DNA of 64,000 nt from Balamuthia mandrillaris (GCA_031835245.1 JAVKOQ010000055.1:5001-69000), one strand, 5' to 3'. Positions 1-11,023 are shown, numbered from the stretch's first letter. Made by a program: numbers and translations. Notes: a model not told the origin generated them from the sequence alone.

Positions 1-11
1 TCTTGTATTCT

Positions 12-385
12 TGTTATTGGTTGAATCTAATCTTTGAAATAAAAAGTCAATGATGAGATAAGAAGTATATTCAAGAGAATAGAGGAAGGACAGTGAGAGT
101 GAATCTTCAACATTGCTTCAAAGTACACCATGAGAAAAGAAAAAAGGAAAAAGAAAAGATGGAGGATACAATAGAAAGAGCTGGGAATCTGGATAGAACC
201 AATATTATGTAATAGGGCTGGTGAGGAAACAACCCAACAGATACCAACTCGTTGTGTACAAGGAAAAGACCTTTAATAGAATGAAAGAAAAAATATATAT
301 ACAACAAGAGATAGAGATAGGTATTATGGGAAAGTAGTATAACAATTAGGAATCTTGAGATAAGTGTTTAGTGATTTTACCAACA
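12..385. repeat. LTR-like repeat family 1, copy 1 (interrupted)
   Basis: This copy matches the intact copies at 5328-5563 (same orientation) and 7274-7507 (opposite orientation). It runs from a degenerate TGTT(AT)TGGTTGAATC start to GATTTTACCAACA. It is split at 208-344 by a family 2 element, which accounts for its extra length. No coding potential is visible. The TG...CA ends and roughly 235-bp unit length fit a solo LTR of a retrotransposon; a small non-autonomous terminal-inverted-repeat element is the alternative. This copy has diverged and shows no clear target duplication of its own. Confidence 0.6.
208..344. repeat. LTR-like repeat family 2, copy 1, nested in family 1
   Basis: A 137-bp element starting TGTAATAGGGC and ending GTATAACA. 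It is flanked on both sides by ATTA (204-207 and 345-348), read as a 4-bp target-site duplication. Removing it restores the alignment of the host family 1 repeat to its other two copies. A second copy lies at 3564-3699. There is no open reading frame. Element class (solo LTR or MITE) is an inference from the ends. Confidence 0.6.
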
Positions 386-1783
386 TTGTATATTGGTGCA
401 AACTGTCAATAAAAGACAAGTTAGAACATAATTAAAATTTTAAAGTTTTGTTTATAAAGAGGAAATTTTTTAAATAAAGTTTGTATTTCATTTCTATGAA
501 AGTTATGAATTTGTATTTATGTGTATTATTAGACCTGATGGAACAAGAGTTTGTTATACTCACTTTAAATGTGTTTTTATTTTATTTAAAACACTTATGT
601 ACTTTCTTCTTCATTGTTATCAAGTTGAAAGGGAATGGTCCAAAAATAAAACTCTCCTTTCTCTATCATATGCCATGTAGATGACCATTCTAACCAATTT
701 GAAAATATAAGAGGAAATTGAAAGGTCTTTTCTTGGTTTGCTGACCGCCATGCATCTTGCCCAACACCACATAGTTGCATTGCAGAAAATATGGCCTGCA
801 GTTCAACTTCCAACAACGGAAGCCTTCTGATGATCACCCATATTTTGTTTGGGTTGGTTTCATCTTGTTTTACTTCCGCCCAGTAGCCTGGAAGATTTCA
901 CAACACCAAGACCACAGCATCAGTCATCTGAGCACACCAAAACCAGATGTCTTGTTGTGGTGATGGAGTGAGTTGGTGTGGTAGTGGTGATGAAGAAGAA
1001 AGGCGTTTGTGCTTGAGCCTTTGTGTTGGTGAAGTGTGATGAGTGTTGTTTGGTTGCTGTACAGCCACCTTTTGGTATTGTGGCTCAAGCGGTTCTTCTT
1101 CTTCTTTCTCTTCTTCTTCCTCTTCCCCCACTTCAAAAAGCCCATTGCTTCTTCTACTTCCTGATCTAAGAAAGGCTCAGCAGTTCATCTTGTGTTGTTT
1201 CTCAATGCAAAAAGGTCATTAATCATGGAGGTTGAGAGTGGGGGTACTTGTAAATAAAAGTTGTTAGCAAGTGCACTTAAAGGCTAAGAGCAACTACCAT
1301 TACCTTTTTGTTTGGCTTCATTTGTTTTTCTAGTTCTTTCCATTTCCTTTGAATGGTGACCACAGACCGAGATTTGCCAAGTCCTTTGTCAACATGGGAC
1401 ATGCTTTTTCCCAATCTCCATTGAAGCTTTTGATGGCATCACTCACAACTTTTAGTTCCTTTGCAGTCCATGTCTTGCCTCTTTCACTACTCATTGTGTG
1501 TGTTTGTGTGTGCGTGCATACATGTGTGCATGTATGTGTAAAATGTTAATGGTCTTATTGTTAAAAGACAAACAAAAAAAACATTCAAAAAGAACTTTTG
1601 CCACCATGGCAATGCCCAACTCATCTTTTTTGCTTTCCTCCTTCCTCTTTTTCAAGTACAGAAATTTCATAAAATGAAGATCATAGCAGGTTGTTTGCCA
1701 GATTGGGGAGGATCATTTGTAAGTTCAAAAGTTCATTATTGAGGTTGCCAAAGTTTGTTAGTTTGAATGGTTGGTTTAGTTCT

Positions 1784-2040
1784 CAACTTGCAAACTTCAA
1801 ACTTCAATCGGACAAATACCTGACAGAAACACAGTGTGAACCCATCAATTTTTTAATCTTTTTTTACAAAATTTGGGAATAATTTATAACTCCTAATCAA
1901 AGAAAACACAAAACCATTGATTGTTGGATAAATTGAATTAAATTTCGTTTGGAGAGGATCGAGATCTTAAGGGTTCGCACTGTGTTTCCGTCAGGTATTC
2001 ATCAGATTGAAGTTTGAAGTTTGCAAATTCAACCAAGTTG
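1784..2040. repeat. Inverted repeat (foldback) within copy A
   Basis: An arm of about 60 bp at 1784-1843 is repeated in reverse complement at 1971-2040 with few mismatches. The shared core includes AAACTTCAAACTTCAATC and AATACCTGAC. The arms are separated by about 127 bp of AT-rich sequence. The block lies in the part of transposon copy A that is missing from copy B. It could therefore be the remains of a later foldback or MITE-type insertion. Confidence 0.6.
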
Positions 2041-2358
2041 TGAAATTTGATGAACTTAATCATAAGGTGACCTGACGATCTAACGATCTTCAATCTCTGG
2101 AATTTCTTGACCAAGGATCGGGTACTACTATAGAGTTCATGTCATTATTATTATTTTTTTTTTGTACTGAAGCAAAGAGGGCTTCTTCTCGTGGTGTTGC
2201 TGCTATGCTCCACCTTCTTGAGTGTGATGAAAAGCTTATTGGCAGCAAAGTCAACAAGCACAAGTGGTGAGCCCATTTTGGGGTTAGTTTTACAAGAAAC
2301 AACTGTTGTGTTAATGTGTATTTTACAAGGATGTCACTTTGAGCGACCATTTACTTGC

Positions 2359-3236
2359 AAATACTTACTTTGGATGCTGTACTTCTTGAAAGTGTATCCC
2401 ACTGAGGACATGGGTTGCACTTTTTGCTGTTGTACTCCCAAAACTTTTCAATTTTGGGTTCATCATGTCATTGAAGTATTATTAGAACCACTCGTCACTA
2501 TGTTCAAGGTTTTTTATTACTTCCCCTTCCCTTTCTTCCTCTCCCTTTCTCTCTCTCCTTTTCACTTTTGCTCTTTCTTTTTGTTGTTGTACTTTTTCTT
2601 GTTTCTTCATTTTTTCTTTCTTCTTTTCTTTTTCTCTTTACTGTCATTCTTCTTTCCTTGCTTTAATCTTTTTTCTTGTTTTTTCTTTTTCATTTTTTCT
2701 TTTTTTTGCTTATAAAGCACTTTGATTAGTATCATGGCCAAGTTCTCCACCAACCTTTAGTCACAGGCATCATAGATACTACAGAGTGTCCTGTTCAGCA
2801 TTCCTATGAATGCCAACACAATAAAGGCAAAAAAAGCAGCACACAGTCATATATGAACTCATGTGGGACTTGATGACAAAGCTCTTTTCTTGGGTCAACA
2901 GCCCTTTTCCAGGTGCAGTACATGACCTCATAATTGCTCATCAAGCTTTCCATTCATGAGATCCTTTTAGGTGACCTTGCTTACCAAGGCAAACCGAGTT
3001 TTTTTACTCCCATCAAGAGAGAGCGAAGACAAAGCTTGGGCGAGTTGGCTCAAGTTTTTAACCGGCTGTTGGGAGCAGAACAAGTGGAAGTGGAGAGGGC
3101 GATTCATCATCTAAAAGTTTTCAACTGCTTACATACCACTTGGCATCACTCATTAGAGTTTCATTCTTCATGCTTTACCCTTATTGTTTGTATTGTAAAC
3201 ATTGATTTATGTTTTTTTCCTTTGACTGGCAAATAA
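2359..3236 (+). pseudogene. Decayed DDE_Tnp_4 (Harbinger-type) transposase, copy A
   Basis: Three blocks in different frames together match the HARBI1/DDE_Tnp_4 architecture. A helix-turn-helix-like block near 2359-2490 contains KVYPTED and TPKTFQFW. A middle block near 2770-2945 has IDTTECPVQ (first catalytic Asp), then a frame change, then WVNSPFPGAVHDLII (second Asp). A C-terminal open frame at 2934-3236 has GDLAYQGKPSFFTPIKR, FNRLL and EVERAIHHLKVFNCL, where the third acidic residue sits. Family assignment rests on these motif orders. The frame changes make it a pseudogene unless some are introns. Confidence 0.7.
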
Positions 3237-3563
3237 ATCTTCGTTCCCTCAGGTCTATTATACATAATCAAGTTTTTTCAAATTTCTGGGTTTATTAGTA
3301 TTTTCTCATTTAAACCAAGTATGAAAAAAAGTATTTTTGGAAAAACTTGCAAGTGCTAAGTAATATACTTGAAGTTTAAAATTCAACAATTAATTTTTGA
3401 CATTATATCATTGTTATTTTTGTTTTTAAACATATTTTAAACAATGATACTAATTATTGTTTAATCAAAATATTCAATATAATGATTTTTTATTATTATT
3501 GAATCTACAAATGATTGGTTTTTTCTCATGATGATAATGCTTTGTCTAATTAACAATGCATTA

Positions 3564-3699
3564 TGATAAGGCCGGTGAGGGAACAACCCAACAGATACCA
3601 ACTTGTTGTGTGCAAAGAAAAGACCTTAAATAGAATGAAAGAAAGAAATATTTATACAAAGAGTGATAGGGATAGGTATTATGGGAAAGTGGTATAACA
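3564..3699. repeat. LTR-like repeat family 2, copy 2
   Basis: About 136 bp closely matching 208-344: shared GGTGAGG(G/A)AACAACCC, AGACCTT(T)AATAGAATGAAAG and GGTATTATGGGAAAGT. It ends GTATAACA like copy 1. No matching target duplication is evident, so this copy is older or was altered at its edges. Confidence 0.55.
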
Positions 3700-4006
3700 G
3701 AACTTAATAGCACCAGTTATAGCATTATAATCAATACTTAATAATGTATAAGGTGATACTTCACTACCAATCATTACAAGTATTCTCTTTGTATCAAAAT
3801 GATTATCAAGTTCACTGACTGTATACTTTGGTTCACTTTCTAATGTTATATTCAAAATTTTGCAAGTAATCTGTTTAGCAATGTGAGATTTTTTACAACA
3901 AACTTACCCCATATATTTCTTAAAATAGGACATCATTTCAATAATACCAATCCATTGCACTGCGCAGGTGTAGCTCCATGCAAAAGATGTGACCCTCATT
4001 TGGGAG

Positions 4007-4056
4007 CAAAAGTGTAATTTTTCCCAATCAAAAAATACCCAAAAATTACACTTTTG
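4007..4056. repeat. Perfect 16-bp hairpin
   Basis: Arms CAAAAGTGTAATTTTT (4007-4022) and AAAAATTACACTTTTG (4041-4056) are perfect reverse complements around an 18-nt loop that itself begins and ends in CCC. It lies between the two transposon copies with no gene attached. Function unknown. Confidence 0.6.
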
Positions 4057-4135
4057 TACATGTTGACAAATACATGCAGCTGCATCAGTCGACAAAAACA
4101 AACAAGACAGTTGTGGAGAGCTTCTAGTTCCTAAT

Positions 4136-4513
4136 TTGCTCCAAATGTTGCAGCACTTGTGCGTCCTTCCACCCGAACATGGAACTGGGACAAAATATGA
4201 TAACCCTACATTCTCCTACAGTCATAGTGGTTGTAAGATGAAATCCAAATCAGAGGGAGAAAGACGGAATCATGAGAAAGAACATACCGAATGCCCTACT
4301 GGTTGTGAGTGTTGTCCTGAGAACAGAAAAACCAAACGAAAGAAGATCACAGAGATTGGCAGTTTCTGTTTTGCCTTCAAAATGGTGGTTGAACAACTTC
4401 TTCAATTGACGTTCTTTACAGCAGGCCTCCTTGGCGTCATGGTTTCAGCTGTTTTCTTCATTGTATGTTTTATAACAGTGTCAACACAAGAAACTCGGTT
4501 AAATCAAAGATAG
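4136..4513 (+). CDS. Unassigned ORF with C-terminal hydrophobic segment
   Basis: A 125-codon open frame between the two transposon copies. The middle is basic and Cys-containing (CPTGCECCPENRK). The C-terminal third has a plausible membrane helix (GLLGVMVSAVFFIVCF). I recognise no family. It sits in AT-rich repeat territory with no nearby conserved gene, so it may be a chance ORF or a fragment of a decayed gene. Confidence 0.2.
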   Translation: MLQMLQHLCVLPPEHGTGTKYDNPTFSYSHSGCKMKSKSEGERRNHEKEHTECPTGCECCPENRKTKRKKITEIGSFCFAFKMVVEQLLQLTFFTAGLLGVMVSAVFFIVCFITVSTQETRLNQR

Positions 4514-4738
4514 AAAATTGTCTACAAATACAGTGGGGTTGCTTGGCGCCATGCAAGCCTTTTCCTGTACAGTGGTTTGAATCAACAAAAAAAGAAGGTT
4601 TATCTTTACAATGAATGAATAATTTTTGAATTTGTTGATGATTTGATATATGTCCTTGAATAAAACTTCATTTATTCAACCAAGAATAGACCTGAGGGAA
4701 TGAAGGTTTATATGTGAGTTAAAGTAAAAAAACATAAA

Positions 4739-6352
4739 TCACTGTTTACAATACAGACAATATATGTAAAGCATGAAGAATGAAACTCTAATGAGTGATG
4801 CCAAGTGGTATGTAAGCAGTTGAAAACTTTTAGACAATGAATCACCCTCTCCACTTCCACTCATTCTGCTCTCAACAGCTGGTTCATCACCTGCTTTGGA
4901 CTGGTAGGCTGTCGTTAGCATCATTCTGGTCAGAACTCAGTTCCTCCTTATTCAGGGCCAAGGGACAGAAAAATGAACAGAATGAAAAGAGAACAAGCTG
5001 ATATGTGAAAGGGTTATATTTAATGTAATTACAAACCTCATCTTACTGACATGTAAAGAAAAAGTGAAATGCACCAAGTTGAAACAGTCATTAGGCAGGT
5101 AATATGATGGTGAAATAGTGTGAATAAAGTAAGCACAAAAAACAGAAATACAAAGAAAAAGCCTAAGGGGACCTACCATTAGTAACGTCTTTATAAGCAG
5201 GGAAAGCATCAAAACAACCTTTTGTATGACATCACTTTTTCCTTTTTCATGCTTTTTTTCATCTAGACCTCCATTCTCTATGCTGCTCTCCTGCTTGTTT
5301 AGATTTAGATTTTAGATTTTAAAAATATGTTGGTTGAATCCAACCTTAGGAAGGAAAGAGTCAGTGACAAGACAAGAAGTGAATTCAAGAGAATAGAGGA
5401 AGGACAATGAGAGTGAATCTCTGACATTGCTTCAAAGTACACCAAGAGAAAAGAGAAAAGGGAAAAAGAAAGGATGGGGGGATACAAAAGAAAGGAGAGC
5501 TGAGGGTCTGGGACGGATCCAACATGAGGAGTCTTGAGATAAGTGTTGGTGATTTTACCAACAAATACTAAAATCTCAAACTGAAATCAGCTAGAGGGTT
5601 GTCATAATTTTGACCAATAGGAAAAACTTTTGACATCAGTACGATCATGTCCTCTCTCCTCTCTGCTGTTGGCTTTTCTAATCAATACCCGAATATCTGC
5701 TTCAGATATCTGCCTGGATAACCACTTGGATATCCACTATTTCTACTGAAAAAGGGCAGACAAGGGGACAGATAAGAACAGCATATATGGGAATTATCCA
5801 CAGATATCCACTATATCCTACCCACAGAGAACGCCCTAACAAGTAATTGTGAGGTCATGCACTGAACCTGGAAAAGGGCCGTTGACCCAGGAAAAGAGCT
5901 CTGTTATCAAGTTCCATACAAGTTTGTATTTGACTGTGTACTGCTTTTTTTTGCCAAAATAAAATGTATGTTGAGTATTGGCATTCAAGGAACGCTGAAC
6001 AGGACACTCTGTAGTGTCTATGATGCCTGTGACTAAAGATTGGTGAAAAACTTGACTGTAACACTAATCAAAGTGCATTTCAAGGAAAAAAAAAGAAAAA
6101 GAGAAAAAGAAAAAACAAGAAAAACAATTAAAGCAAGGAAAGAAGAATAACAGTAAAGAGAGAAAGATATGAATGGAGAAACAAGACGAAGTACAACAAC
6201 AAAAAGAAAGAGCAAAAGTGATAAAGAGAGAGGAGAAAAGGGAAGGGAAAGTAATAAAAAAACCTTGAACATAGTGACATGTGGTTCCAATAAAGCTTCA
6301 ACAACATGATGGACCCAAAATCAAAAAGTTTTGGGGGTACAACAACATTCAA
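4739..6352 (-). pseudogene. Decayed DDE_Tnp_4 transposase, copy B
   Basis: On the minus strand, about 6020-5836 keeps one open frame containing IIDTTECPVQRS, FGKKKQYTVKY and WVNGPFPGSVHDLTIT. This is a cleaner version of the catalytic core than in copy A, with two of the three DDE acidic residues. The C-terminal block appears only after a roughly 950-bp interruption, at about 4880-4740, and is frame-broken. The first half (6352 onward) holds the HTH-like region with indels. No intact transposase can be read from it. Confidence 0.65.
5328..5563. repeat. LTR-like repeat family 1, copy 2
   Basis: A 236-bp intact copy from TGTTGGTTGAATCC to GATTTTACCAACA, flanked by AATA on both sides (5324-5327, 5564-5567). 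The 7-bp ends TGTTGGT are inverted. No ORF. It is inserted inside the interrupted part of transposon copy B. Confidence 0.65.
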
Positions 6353-6706
6353 AGGAAATGGAAAGAACTATTGAGTGCAAAAAAGATGAAGCCAAAAAAA
6401 AAGGTAATGGTAATTGCTCTTGCTAACTTTTGTTTACAAGCACTCCCACCCTCAACCTCCATAATTAATGACCTTTTTGCGTTGAGAAACAACATAAGAT
6501 GAACTGCTGAGCCTTTTTTAGATCAGGAAGCAGAAGAAGCAATGGGCTTTCTGAAGCGAAGAAAGAGGAAAAAGAAAAGGAAGAAGAAGAAGAACTGCCT
6601 GAGCCACAATACCAAAAGGTGGCTGTATAGCAACCAAACAACACTCATCACACTTCACCAACACAAAGGCTCAAGTGCAAACACCTTTCTTTTTCATCAC
6701 CACTAC

Positions 6707-6971
6707 TGTTGAGAATTACTCTCAACATATTAGTTCCATTGCCCCTTTCCTTTCCTTTCCTCTCTGTCGATATCTGTGACATGAACCAATCGCCTGCTGC
6801 CACATTGCTAGGCTTCTTCCTTTTATTCTGTTGCTTCCTTCTCTCTTTCTTTTAGTTAGTTTTGTTTTGTTCACACCACACCTTTCCCTCTTGACACCCT
6901 TTGTTCCCTTGTTCCCTCTTTGAATAATACGTTTTGGCCCTGTCTGTTCATGTTATTCGCCCTTTCTAACA
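6707..6971. repeat. LTR-like repeat family 3, copy 1, nested in transposon B
   Basis: A 265-bp element starting TGTTGAGAATTACTCTC and ending TTTCTAACA. CTAC is duplicated on both sides (6703-6706, 6972-6975). The uninterrupted target is present in transposon copy A near 978-985 (reverse complement of CACTACCAC). TG...CA ends and a 4-bp duplication fit a solo LTR. Confidence 0.65.
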
Positions 6972-7273
6972 CTACCACACCAACTCACTCCATCACCACA
7001 ACAAGACATCTGGTTTTGGTGTGCTCAGATGACTGATGCTGTGGTCTTGGTGCTGTGAAGTCTTCCAGGCTACTAGGTGGAAGTAAAACGAGATGAGACT
7101 GACTAAAACAAAATATGAGTGATCATCAAAAGGCTTCCATTATTGGAAGTTGAACTGCAGGCCATATTTTCTGCAATGATGCAACTGCATGGGGTTAGGC
7201 AAGATGCATGGTGATCAGCTAACCAAGCCAAGACCTTTCAATTTCCTCTTATATTTTCAAATTGGTTAGAATG

Positions 7274-7507
7274 TGTTGGTAAAATCACCAACACTTATCT
7301 TAAGACTCCTTCTGTTGGATCCGTCCCGGACCCTCAGCTCTCCTTTCCTTTGTTTTCCCCATCCTTCCTTTCTCCCTTTTCCTCCTTTCTCTCGGTGTAC
7401 TTTGAAGCAACGTCGGAGATTCACTCTCGTTGTCCTTCCTCTATTCTCTTGAATACACCTTGTCTCGTCACCAACTCTTTCCTTCCTAATGTTGGATTCA
7501 ACCAACA
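7274..7507. repeat. LTR-like repeat family 1, copy 3, nested in transposon B
   Basis: A 234-bp element from TGTTGGTAAAATC to GATTCAACCAACA. AATG is duplicated on both sides (7270-7273, 7508-7511). The corresponding empty site in copy A (686-689, CATT on the plus strand) is intact. This gives direct evidence of insertion after the two transposon copies had formed. Confidence 0.7.
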
Positions 7508-7956
7508 AATGGTCATCTACATAGCATATAATAGAGAAAGGAGGATTTTATTTTTGGACCATTCCCTTTCAACTTGATAACAATGAAGAAGAAAGTGTAT
7601 AAGTGTTTTAAAATAAAATAAAAAACACCTAAAGTGAGTAGAATAAACTCTCATCCTCAACCCTGATAATAATTTTAATCAATTTTTTGCTATTGTTTTG
7701 TTTGGTTCTGTACCTTATCATCAAAATAGTCTTGCATATAATGATACTATGCATATGAGCCATGAACAATGTGCATTATTCCAGTTGAACTAAAAGGAAT
7801 ACAAGCAATTTTGTGAGAATTAAAATAATGAATAAATAAACACTTACCTTCTGATCCTCCTAACACCTTATGAACATTGCATAATCAGGCTGATTTTAAA
7901 AATAATAAAAATATACACAACATTGCATTAGTATGAAAAATATTCACCTTGAGTAT

Positions 7957-8122
7957 TGTTGAGAATTACTCTCAAAATATTAGCTCCATTGCCTCTTTCC
8001 CTTCCTCCTTTTCCTGTCAATATCTATGACATGGACCAATCACCTGCTGCCACATCACTAGGCTTCTTCCTTTTATTCCATTGCTTCTTTCTCTTTTTCT
8101 TTTAGTTAGTTAGTTTTAAACA
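7957..8122. repeat. LTR-like repeat family 3, copy 2 (3'-truncated)
   Basis: Matches the first ~160 bp of 6707-6971: TGTTGAGAATTACTCTC, CACCTGCTGCCACAT, AGGCTTCTTCCTTTTATTC and TTTTAGTTAGT. It then diverges. No flanking duplication is visible. Its right end overlaps the putative last exon of the UFSP2/ODR4-like gene. Confidence 0.55.
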
Positions 8123-9310
8123 AGTCATGTGGTTGTATAATAAAAAGAATTAAAGCTTTATTTTTTGGTTGCTTTAATGAAGCATAAACTATAACATCCA
8201 AGCTTAAGTAAAGAATATAAATATTATTATCAGTATTTGGAGTAAACTGAAGGATTGGTGATAGTGTCTTCATTGTGTTGGAAGAGAAAGACTCTTGAAA
8301 CTCAAGAACACTTAGAGTTAAATCATTTGATAATGTTTAATGTTTCTTTTTTTTGCGTTTTTGGAATAAAAATAAACAGGTTAGAATGAAATATGTAATT
8401 TGAAAACTTGGAACCTTTTTAGTGTTCTTATGTGCATAAACATAGTCTTTACATGTTTGAAGGGAAGCAACATCTTGTAAACCAATAGGAAATATGAGCA
8501 TTGATTGTGGTAAGTCAGGTAATGGTGCCTTTTTGAATTGCAGGAATGTGTTCTGGCTATGCAGTCTCTGTTGAACTTCTTCTAAGGCTGTTATCAATGC
8601 TATTTATTTATTACAACAAAGTAAGAATAAAGTGTTAAGTTGAATGCTAGCTAGTACCTTTCTTATCAGGAGTGAAATGAAACCTTTGAGTAAACCTAGC
8701 ATGAAGAAGCAAGTGCTGGTTCCAAAAGCTTTCTCGGAGGTTTGGCTTTGAGACCACTGACAAACCAAACCATTGTGCGTTAGTCATTTGCTGTCAACTC
8801 TGACGAAAGCTGATCCAAAAATAAATTAGGATGAAAAAAAATGAAAGATGAGAGAAAATAGTACCAAGGAAAGTGAGTAAAAGGAGAACAGGGCTTGCTC
8901 TTCACTTGTTACACGCTCTTCAGGTCTTCTACCCCAAGAGAGGGCTACCACCAGACTTGCTTGTTCATCGCAAGCTTCCTGGAAGAAAGCTTTCACATGT
9001 GCTTCCTTTTGTCATCCTCTTCGCTTGCAAACACGAAGTATGCCCCAACGACATAGATTCCACCAGGGATACTGGCCCTCACAAACTCCATCTCTTGTCT
9101 CCAATATTCTCGTCCTCCACACGGCAGAAGGTCGTGGCTGCAGGCCATGCAGCTCAGCAGGGAGGCGGAGGATTGCTCTCCCAACAACCAACCCAACTTG
9201 CAAGCCTTTCCATCTCCTCCTGTAGTCCCTCCACTCAAATGACGAACCACCCACTCAGAGCCAGGGTGCAGGCAGGGAGAGGCTTGCCACTGTTTGCGAC
9301 TTGCTGCCAT
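8106..9310 (-). CDS. UFSP2/ODR4-like protein (UFM1 pathway), N-terminal region
   Basis: The start ATG at 9310 has an in-frame stop just upstream. The first exon contains GWLLGEQSSASLLSCMAC and SIPGGIYVVGAY. This resembles the N-terminal domain shared by the UFM1 protease UFSP2 and its partner ODR4, whose hallmark is an LPGG-hydrophobic strand. A 56-nt intron (9038-8983) is preferred over a frameshift. Later exons: about 8982-8880, 8794-8660 (QWFGLSVVSKPN), 8608-8418 (LIFPIGLQDVAS) and possibly 8311-8106 (LDVIVYASLKQ), stopping inside a family 3 repeat. No Cys-box catalytic domain follows before the transposon zone. The protein is therefore either ODR4-like or a UFSP2 gene that lost its protease half. 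Family known only by weak similarity. Confidence 0.4.
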
Positions 9311-9399
9311 CTATCACGTCGTCACGAAAACCACAAACCAATTTTGTTTGCCATTGGGGATGTCTCTTGGCGCAACAAAACGGAAGAGAAGAAGAAAGA
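9311..9399. promoter_or_regulatory. Putative bidirectional promoter
   Basis: Only 89 bp separate the minus-strand UFSP2/ODR4-like ATG from the plus-strand thioredoxin-hydrolase ATG, so both promoters must share or overlap this interval. No TATA box is evident. Inferred from gene spacing only. Confidence 0.3.
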
Positions 9400-10992
9400 A
9401 TGAGGTTTGCGTGGGTGTTGTTGCTGATGGTTCTGTGCTGGTTTGTTGCCGAAGGAGCTAGACAGAAGGAACCCCTCAAGTCAAACTTTCGGGTGGGAGA
9501 AGACATCAAGAGGAACGAACCTCAGTACACCAGAAGAACAGCCCCTGCACAAAACGATCGAGAGCAGGCACAGAACGAGCAGGGCGGAAAGATGGTCGAT
9601 GTCTCTGGCTATAACTTTGAAGCCGCAGTGTTAAACTCCAACAAGGATGTCTTTATCGAATTCTACGTTGCATGGTTTGTATCTTAGTGTTCATTTTTTT
9701 GAGCAAGTGTTCGTTGGTCTGTTTAAAATCATACTGTGAGAACTATCGTTCATATCTTCTTTTATCTCATACGACCTCGCTTTTACCCATTTATAGGTGT
9801 CCTCACTGTCGCAACATCATGCCGGTAACGTACAAATCGCCGTTTCTGTGTGGTCTACATTGTAGTGCCATTTGCTAACATCACCCATTCTTTTGTGTCA
9901 ACAAAAAGGTACTCGATGAAGTGGCCGAACTTTATCAAGGAAAGAAGGATGTACGTACGACCTTTTGAACTGACCATCATTAAAAACAACAACCTAACGT
10001 GTTGGTGGAACTATCATAAGTTCTTAATGGCTCGTTTGAACTCTAATAAGTTCAACGACGTGGCGCAGCGCTACGGCGTAAGCGGTTTTCCAACGATGAT
10101 CCTCTTTCGCAAAGGAGACACGCAAGGAGAGCTCTACAAAGGAAAACGGGACGTGGAGTCCTTTGTGACGTGGTTGACGGCACGTATCGGTCCTCCTCCT
10201 GACAAGCTGAGCATTGAACAACAAGGAAAAGGATCAACGAGTGTTGATGAAGAAGAGGCTAAAGAAAAAACGAAACGGGATGGAACAGTTAAAGAAGAGG
10301 AGGTGAGAAAAGAAGCAGAGCAGAAAGCAGGAGAAAAGACAGAAGAGAAAGAAGAAGATGAAGCCGAAGAGGCAGTTGTGAAGCAGAACACAAAAGAAGA
10401 AAGGGCGACATGGGAGGACGAAGGCCAAGGTGATGATGACCAGCTGTTACAGAAAGGAAATAGGGCTTATTCCTTCAAAACCAAAGAAGAGGAGCTGAAG
10501 GACAGGATCAAAGAAGTACAGATGGCAGTGATGGAGGCAGCCAGGAACATGGCCGCCAAAGCCAATCAACAACCATTGGAATCTCCTCCGCAAGAGAACA
10601 ACGAGTCATCAACAACGATCCAAAGCTCTGCTCCTGTCAACCAAGCCTATCAAGGCTCTCTACCAGAGGCTCTTCCAACAACGATGAGCGAGCCTTCCGG
10701 TTTGCTGGAGAAGCAAACGAGTGAATTAGTTGAGGAAGAAGAAGTGTTAAACTCGGAAGAAGAGGCCTTCTTTGCAGGCTACGCTGGGTGGGTACCCTTC
10801 GTCTGCCTTTGCCCCGCTGCTACTTCGTCAACTTTTTTTTTTACGTTGAAAACAACAGTGTTCAATTGTTTTATCGTAGTTGGACAAGGCAACGAGCGAA
10901 GGGAGCTATCATCCTCGTTCACGATGTGGGCTCTCATAGCGGACGCTATGAAGACCTGTACTCCGCCCTGTTCTTCTCTGGTACCTCTTTTT

Positions 10993-11023
<31 letters not shown>

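Larger units (their letters stand above)
532..3255 (+). mobile_element. PIF/Harbinger-like DDE transposon, copy A
   Basis: A 2.7-kb element bounded by near-perfect 13-bp inverted ends: GACCTGATGGAAC at 532-544 and the reverse complement of GACCTGAGGGAAC at 3243-3255. Both ends are flanked by TATTA (527-531, 3256-3260), a possible target duplication, though the region is AT-rich. The interior carries decayed transposase (2359-3236). It aligns in inverted orientation with copy B. Relative to B it has about 1.07 kb extra between 1354 and 2428, including the inverted repeat at 1784-2040. It is inactive as read, because the transposase is frameshifted. Confidence 0.65.
4689..7665 (-). mobile_element. 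PIF/Harbinger-like DDE transposon, copy B (inverted, multiply interrupted)
   Basis: Read on the minus strand from about 7665 to 4689, this region follows copy A almost throughout. The 3' terminus GACCTGAGGGAATG at 4689 matches A's end; the 5' terminus near 7665 is degenerate. It is interrupted by a family 1 repeat at 7274-7507, a family 3 repeat at 6707-6971, and about 950 bp between roughly 4880 and 5836 that includes another family 1 repeat (5328-5563). Together A and B form a large inverted pair separated by about 1.4 kb. Confidence 0.6.

Noticed and set aside
898-1145. Lys/Glu-rich ORFs on the minus strand in transposon copy A
   Set aside because: They do not stay open in the inverted copy B and show no domain; low-complexity sequence of the element.
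8983-9038. Frameshift in the UFSP2/ODR4-like first exon (AAAA homopolymer)
   Set aside because: A 56-nt GT-AG intron explains the frame change, and introns as short as 42 nt occur in this window.
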